Under the pieces are notes generated by a model that saw nothing but the letters and a program-made list of their open reading frames with translations, was not told where the DNA came from and did not search any database. From NCBI GenBank assembly GCA_964418595.1, contig CAYQMF010000035.1:1-52746 (forward strand): a stretch of 52,746 nt of DNA, in the 5' to 3' direction. Below, one piece after another: positions 50,237 to 52,746 of this stretch; the stretch's first letter is position 1; the number at the start of each line of letters is the position of its first letter. Position numbers and translations under genes: made by a program. The stretch comes from CAYQMF01 sp964418595 (GTDB lineage: Bacteria; Planctomycetota; UBA1135; UBA2386).

Positions 50237-51253
50237 ATGACCCGAGGATGGTGGTTCGCCGGGGGACTCGTCGCATTGGCGGCCGGATTGCTCTGGCAGG
50301 CGCGCGATCGCGACGCGCTCGTCGTCTATTGCGCCACCGACGCGCACCTCGCGGAGCCGATCCTCGAGGCGTTCACGATGGCCACCGGGATCCGCCTGCA
50401 CGTCGTCCATGACACGGAGGCCACCAAGACCTTGGGCCTCATCGAGCGGATCGTCGCGGAGCGCGACAATCCGCGCTGCGACGTGCTGTGGTGCAATGAA
50501 CCGCTGGGCGCGATGCGGCTGCACGGGCTGGGATTGCTCGCCCCGCATCGGGGCGCCGGCTTCGCGCGGATCCCGGACGCGTGGAAGGATCCCGAAGGTC
50601 ATTGGGTCGGGTTCGCGGCGCGCCTGCGCGTGTGGATTGCGGGGGGCGATCTCACTCACGCGCGCAGCAAGGACCTCGACGCGGCACTCACGCGCGGAAC
50701 GGAGACTCGCGACCTCGGCTGGTTCGCCCTCGCCGTGCCGTTGTGGGGCACGACCCGCTTCCACGTCACCGCGCTGTGGGCGCTGCGCGGACGCGCGCCC
50801 GTGGAGGCGTGGTTCGCGGGGTTGCGTGCGGCGGGCGCGCGCTTCGTGCGCGGCAACGCCGCAGTGAAGGACCTCGTCGCCGCGGGGGCGGCGCGCCTGG
50901 GGTTCACCGACACCGACGACGCCTTCGCTGCGCCGGCCGGGCTCGGCATCGTGCCGGTCGAGATCGACGGTCGGGTCCTGTGCATGCCGAACACGGTGGC
51001 GGTGGTCGCCGGCACGCGGCGGCGCGCGCAGGCCGAAGCGTTGGTCGACCATCTGCTGTCGGCCGACACGGAGGTCGCGCTGGCGCGCGGGCCAGGCCGG
51101 CAGATCCCGCTGGGAGAGGTCGCGATGGAGGACCTTCCAGAACCCGTCGCTGCCTTGCGCGAACTGATCCCCCGCGCCGTGCCGATGGCGCTGGTGCAGC
51201 GCGCTCAGGCCGATGCGCTGGCGTGGCTCGCCGCCGAGTGGCGGAGCCCGTGA
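50237..51253 (+). CDS. Iron(III)-type ABC transporter substrate-binding protein
   Basis: 338 residues from ATG 50237. It has an N-terminal hydrophobic export or anchor segment (6-21). The fold resembles Fbp/Fut-type periplasmic proteins: VVYCATDAHLAEPILEAF near the start, GIRLHVVHDTEATKTLGLIERI, CDVLWCNEPLGAMRL, then GNAAVKDLVAAGAARLGFTDTDDAF and a C-terminal ARGPGRQIPLGE. Tyr residues typical of iron binding are few, so the ligand may be iron or another oxyanion or metal. The stop overlaps the permease start (GTGA, 51250-51253); the two are an operon. Confidence 0.82.
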   Translation: MTRGWWFAGGLVALAAGLLWQARDRDALVVYCATDAHLAEPILEAFTMATGIRLHVVHDTEATKTLGLIERIVAERDNPRCDVLWCNEPLGAMRLHGLGLLAPHRGAGFARIPDAWKDPEGHWVGFAARLRVWIAGGDLTHARSKDLDAALTRGTETRDLGWFALAVPLWGTTRFHVTALWALRGRAPVEAWFAGLRAAGARFVRGNAAVKDLVAAGAARLGFTDTDDAFAAPAGLGIVPVEIDGRVLCMPNTVAVVAGTRRRAQAEALVDHLLSADTEVALARGPGRQIPLGEVAMEDLPEPVAALRELIPRAVPMALVQRAQADALAWLAAEWRSP

Positions 51254-52644
51254 GCGTCGCGGCCGACACGCTCGTCGCCGCCGGCCGCGCGGCATCCGCC
51301 GGCGCGCTCGCGACCCTGGCGGCGTGGCCGCTGCGACATGCGTTTGTTGCCGCGGCGCTGCCGCCGGCCCTGCTCGCCGCGGGCGTGCTCGTGGTCGCGG
51401 CGCTGCCGCCGCTCGCCACCTCGTACGCGTGGACCGAGCTCGCGCCGCGCGTGATGATGAGCGGGAGCGCCGCCCCGTGGTGCCTGCTGCTGCTGCTGGC
51501 CGCGCGCGCCGTCGTGCCGGTGGCGCTGGTGCTCGCGCTCCTGCCCCCGCCCGCCTACGCCGGCGCCGCGGCGCACGTCGCCGGCCTCGCGCCCGCGACC
51601 AGCGGACTCGGCTCGCGTGCGCGCCGATGGGTGTGGCAGCTTGCGCACGGCGTGGGCCCGGTCGCCGCGGTCGGAGCGGCGGTGGGGTTCTTGATCGCTT
51701 TCGCCGACTTCGAACTCACCGCCCGCCTCGCGCAGCGGAGCTGGACGGTGGCGGTGTTCGATGCGCAGGCCGGCGGGGTCAGCGTGGGTCTGGCACTCGA
51801 GGGCTGCCTCCTCCCCGTCGCGCTCGCCGCGGTCGTGCTCACCGCCGGCTGGCGGCTCGCGCGGCGCGCGGTCGCCGCCCGCGCGCGCGCTGCTCCCCGC
51901 GTTCCTCCGGCCCGACGGTTCGTCGGCGTCGCCCTCGCCTGCCTGCTGGTCGCCCTCCTGCCGGCCGGGTACCTCGTCGCCGACGGCGCGGCGCACGTCG
52001 CCGACGCGCTACGCCCGCGCGCGGCGCGCTTCGAGCTGCTGTGGTCGGCGGTGTACGCCGGCGCCGCCAGCCTGGGGGCGGGCGCACTCTCGGGCGCGCT
52101 TCGCGGCAGGGTCCTGCTCCTGCTCTGCCTCCCCGGCCTCGGCGGCGCGCTTGCGCTCGCCCTCGGTGTGCGTTCCCTCTGCCCGAGCGCCGTCCTCGAC
52201 ACGCCGCTGCCCGCCGCTGTTGCATTGACGCTGTGGCTCCTCCCATGGGCCGTGTTCCTCCGGGTCGCGCTGCGCGTCGACACGGTCGAGCCGTCGGCGC
52301 ACGTCGCGCGCCTCCTGCTTCCCCTCGACGCCGAGCGCGCGCGCACCGGCGCCCGCCTCCTCGCCGCCCTCCGTGGCCAGCCCCGCCTATGGAGCGTTGC
52401 GCTGCTCTTTCCCTTGGCACTGCAGGACATCGTCATCGCGTCGGTGCTCGCGCCGCCACAGGCGACGCCGCTCGGCGTGCGCCTCCACAACTTCGCGCAC
52501 TATGGGCACAGCCACACGCTGTCGGCGCTGCTCCTCGTGGGCGCGGGCCTGGGGTGGTTGGCGATTGGGTGCGTTGCGGTTGTTGGCGCGGGAACCGGCC
52601 GAGGGTGGCGTCATCGCAGCGCCACGACCGGCCACTCGCACTGA
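51250..52644 (+). CDS. ABC transporter permease (iron-type, two-module)
   Basis: 464 residues from GTG 51250, overlapping the preceding stop. Very hydrophobic, with about 11-12 membrane segments in two halves, as expected for FbpB/FutB-type permeases (two BPD transport modules in one chain). EAA-like cytoplasmic loops may be AGLAPATSGLGSRARRW and VARLLLPLDAERARTGARL. Co-translated with the binding protein. The ATPase is not in the window but may be the gene starting near 52715. A hairpin follows the stop, though transcription may continue. Confidence 0.82.
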   Translation: MSVAADTLVAAGRAASAGALATLAAWPLRHAFVAAALPPALLAAGVLVVAALPPLATSYAWTELAPRVMMSGSAAPWCLLLLLAARAVVPVALVLALLPPPAYAGAAAHVAGLAPATSGLGSRARRWVWQLAHGVGPVAAVGAAVGFLIAFADFELTARLAQRSWTVAVFDAQAGGVSVGLALEGCLLPVALAAVVLTAGWRLARRAVAARARAAPRVPPARRFVGVALACLLVALLPAGYLVADGAAHVADALRPRAARFELLWSAVYAGAASLGAGALSGALRGRVLLLLCLPGLGGALALALGVRSLCPSAVLDTPLPAAVALTLWLLPWAVFLRVALRVDTVEPSAHVARLLLPLDAERARTGARLLAALRGQPRLWSVALLFPLALQDIVIASVLAPPQATPLGVRLHNFAHYGHSHTLSALLLVGAGLGWLAIGCVAVVGAGTGRGWRHRSATTGHSH

Positions 52645-52647
52645 TCT

Positions 52648-52671
52648 CCTCGACGTCTCGACGTCGCGAGG
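52648..52671 (+). terminator. Hairpin after the permease gene
   Basis: CCTCG (52648-52652) pairs with CGAGG (52667-52671), and ACGT with ACGT inside, with a 2-nt bulge. It starts 3 nt after the stop. No T-run. Confidence 0.35.
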
Positions 52672-52696
52672 GGATTGTCGGATGGGCGCTGGCGAC

Positions 52697-52704
52697 GCTA
52701 TGCT
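52697..52704 (+). promoter_or_regulatory. Candidate -10 element GCTATGCT near the window end
   Basis: Matches GCTAnnnT and lies 10 nt before a GTG at 52715, the same geometry as at 13011. It suggests a new gene starting here. Confidence 0.4.
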
Positions 52705-52714
52705 GCCCGTATCG

Positions 52715-52746
52715 GTGACCGGCTCGCCCGCCACGGCCACCCAGTC
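52715..52746 (+). CDS. Possible start of a further gene (partial; perhaps the ABC ATPase)
   Basis: GTG 52715 opens a frame reading VTGSPATATQ before the window ends. The only support is the GCTATGCT element 10 nt upstream and the missing ATPase for the preceding permease. Ten codons are too few for any identification. Confidence 0.25.
   Translation, partial: MTGSPATATQ

Noticed and set aside
46981..50238. Minus-strand open frame of 1085 codons opposite the isomerase, vapB and the UGA gene
   Set aside because: Antisense to clear genes and dominated by Arg; no motifs.
48627..50240. A long frame on the plus strand spanning the UGA without a stop, as an alternative gene
   Set aside because: Its translation is Arg/Gly/Ala low complexity. 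The membrane segments, coiled coil and CxxCxGxG motif all lie in the other frame, so it does not explain the UGA away.
1..52746. tRNA, rRNA, CRISPR array, insertion sequence, phage attachment site or replication origin
   Set aside because: Scanning intergenic regions on both strands showed no cloverleaf with CCA-type ends, no regularly spaced repeats, no transposase and no DnaA-box cluster.

Overview
The window is GC-rich chromosomal DNA, roughly 70% G+C by eye. It most likely comes from a member of the Planctomycetota, probably one of the lineages rich in exported Kelch- and SBBP-type propeller proteins. The evidence is a very large exported fusion of ThuA, a beta-propeller and a CxxCH cytochrome domain (the PVC-type haem-binding architecture), two DUF1570-type proteins, an FG-GAP/VCBS protein pair, and many secreted repeat proteins with a common C-terminus. 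No tRNA, rRNA, CRISPR array, transposase or phage gene was found. No stretch longer than 300 bases lacks a gene, a pseudogene or recognisable repeats.

Layout. 1-2580: a partial purE, a secreted glycine-rich protein and an alpha/beta-hydrolase lipoprotein, followed by an intergenic region of nested palindromes (2581-2752). 2811-9207: a DUF1570 peptidase-like protein, a LamG protein, a small secreted protein, an OprB-type porin, and a coupled pair of a two-domain DcrB-like protein and an ankyrin protein. 9386-12953: a methyltransferase, then a translationally coupled P-loop ATPase plus FRG-domain pair, the best candidate here for an undescribed, possibly defensive system. 13011-16631: an SGNH hydrolase with a large helical insert, a lipoprotein and a small Kelch protein. 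16716-22774: a fused ABC exporter, then a coupled trio of a PDZ lipoprotein and two FG-GAP proteins. 22858-26576: a Fic protein with its probable operator, and a TetR-WD40 operon with a palindromic operator.

26846-33947: an 11-unit Kelch protein, a relic copy of the TetR/WD40 junction, an SBBP-repeat protein, a small Cys-rich exported protein and a secreted propeller. 33969-42801: an M28 peptidase coupled to a class C serine hydrolase, a three-gene cluster (Kelch, DUF1570-like pseudo-peptidase, CxxC protein), and a retropepsin-PDZ protein. 42953-48105: the giant PVC haem protein coupled to a sugar-phosphate isomerase/epimerase. 48134-48546: an intact VapB with a broken VapC. 48571-50211: a membrane/coiled-coil protein whose tandem CxxCxGxG zinc-finger-like motif is interrupted by an in-frame UGA at a cysteine position. 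50237 to the end: an iron-type ABC substrate-binding protein and permease, with a further gene probably starting at 52715.

Three features link the window. Nine exported proteins end in a shared beta-rich domain carrying an [LM]xGxx-aromatic-xQ signature, which looks like a sorting or surface-attachment module. Many genes are preceded by a TAnnnT hexamer, often as GCTAnnnT, and several of these sit only 6-10 nt from the start codon, suggesting leaderless or very short-leader mRNAs. Operon genes are repeatedly joined by 4-nt ATGA/GTGA overlaps.
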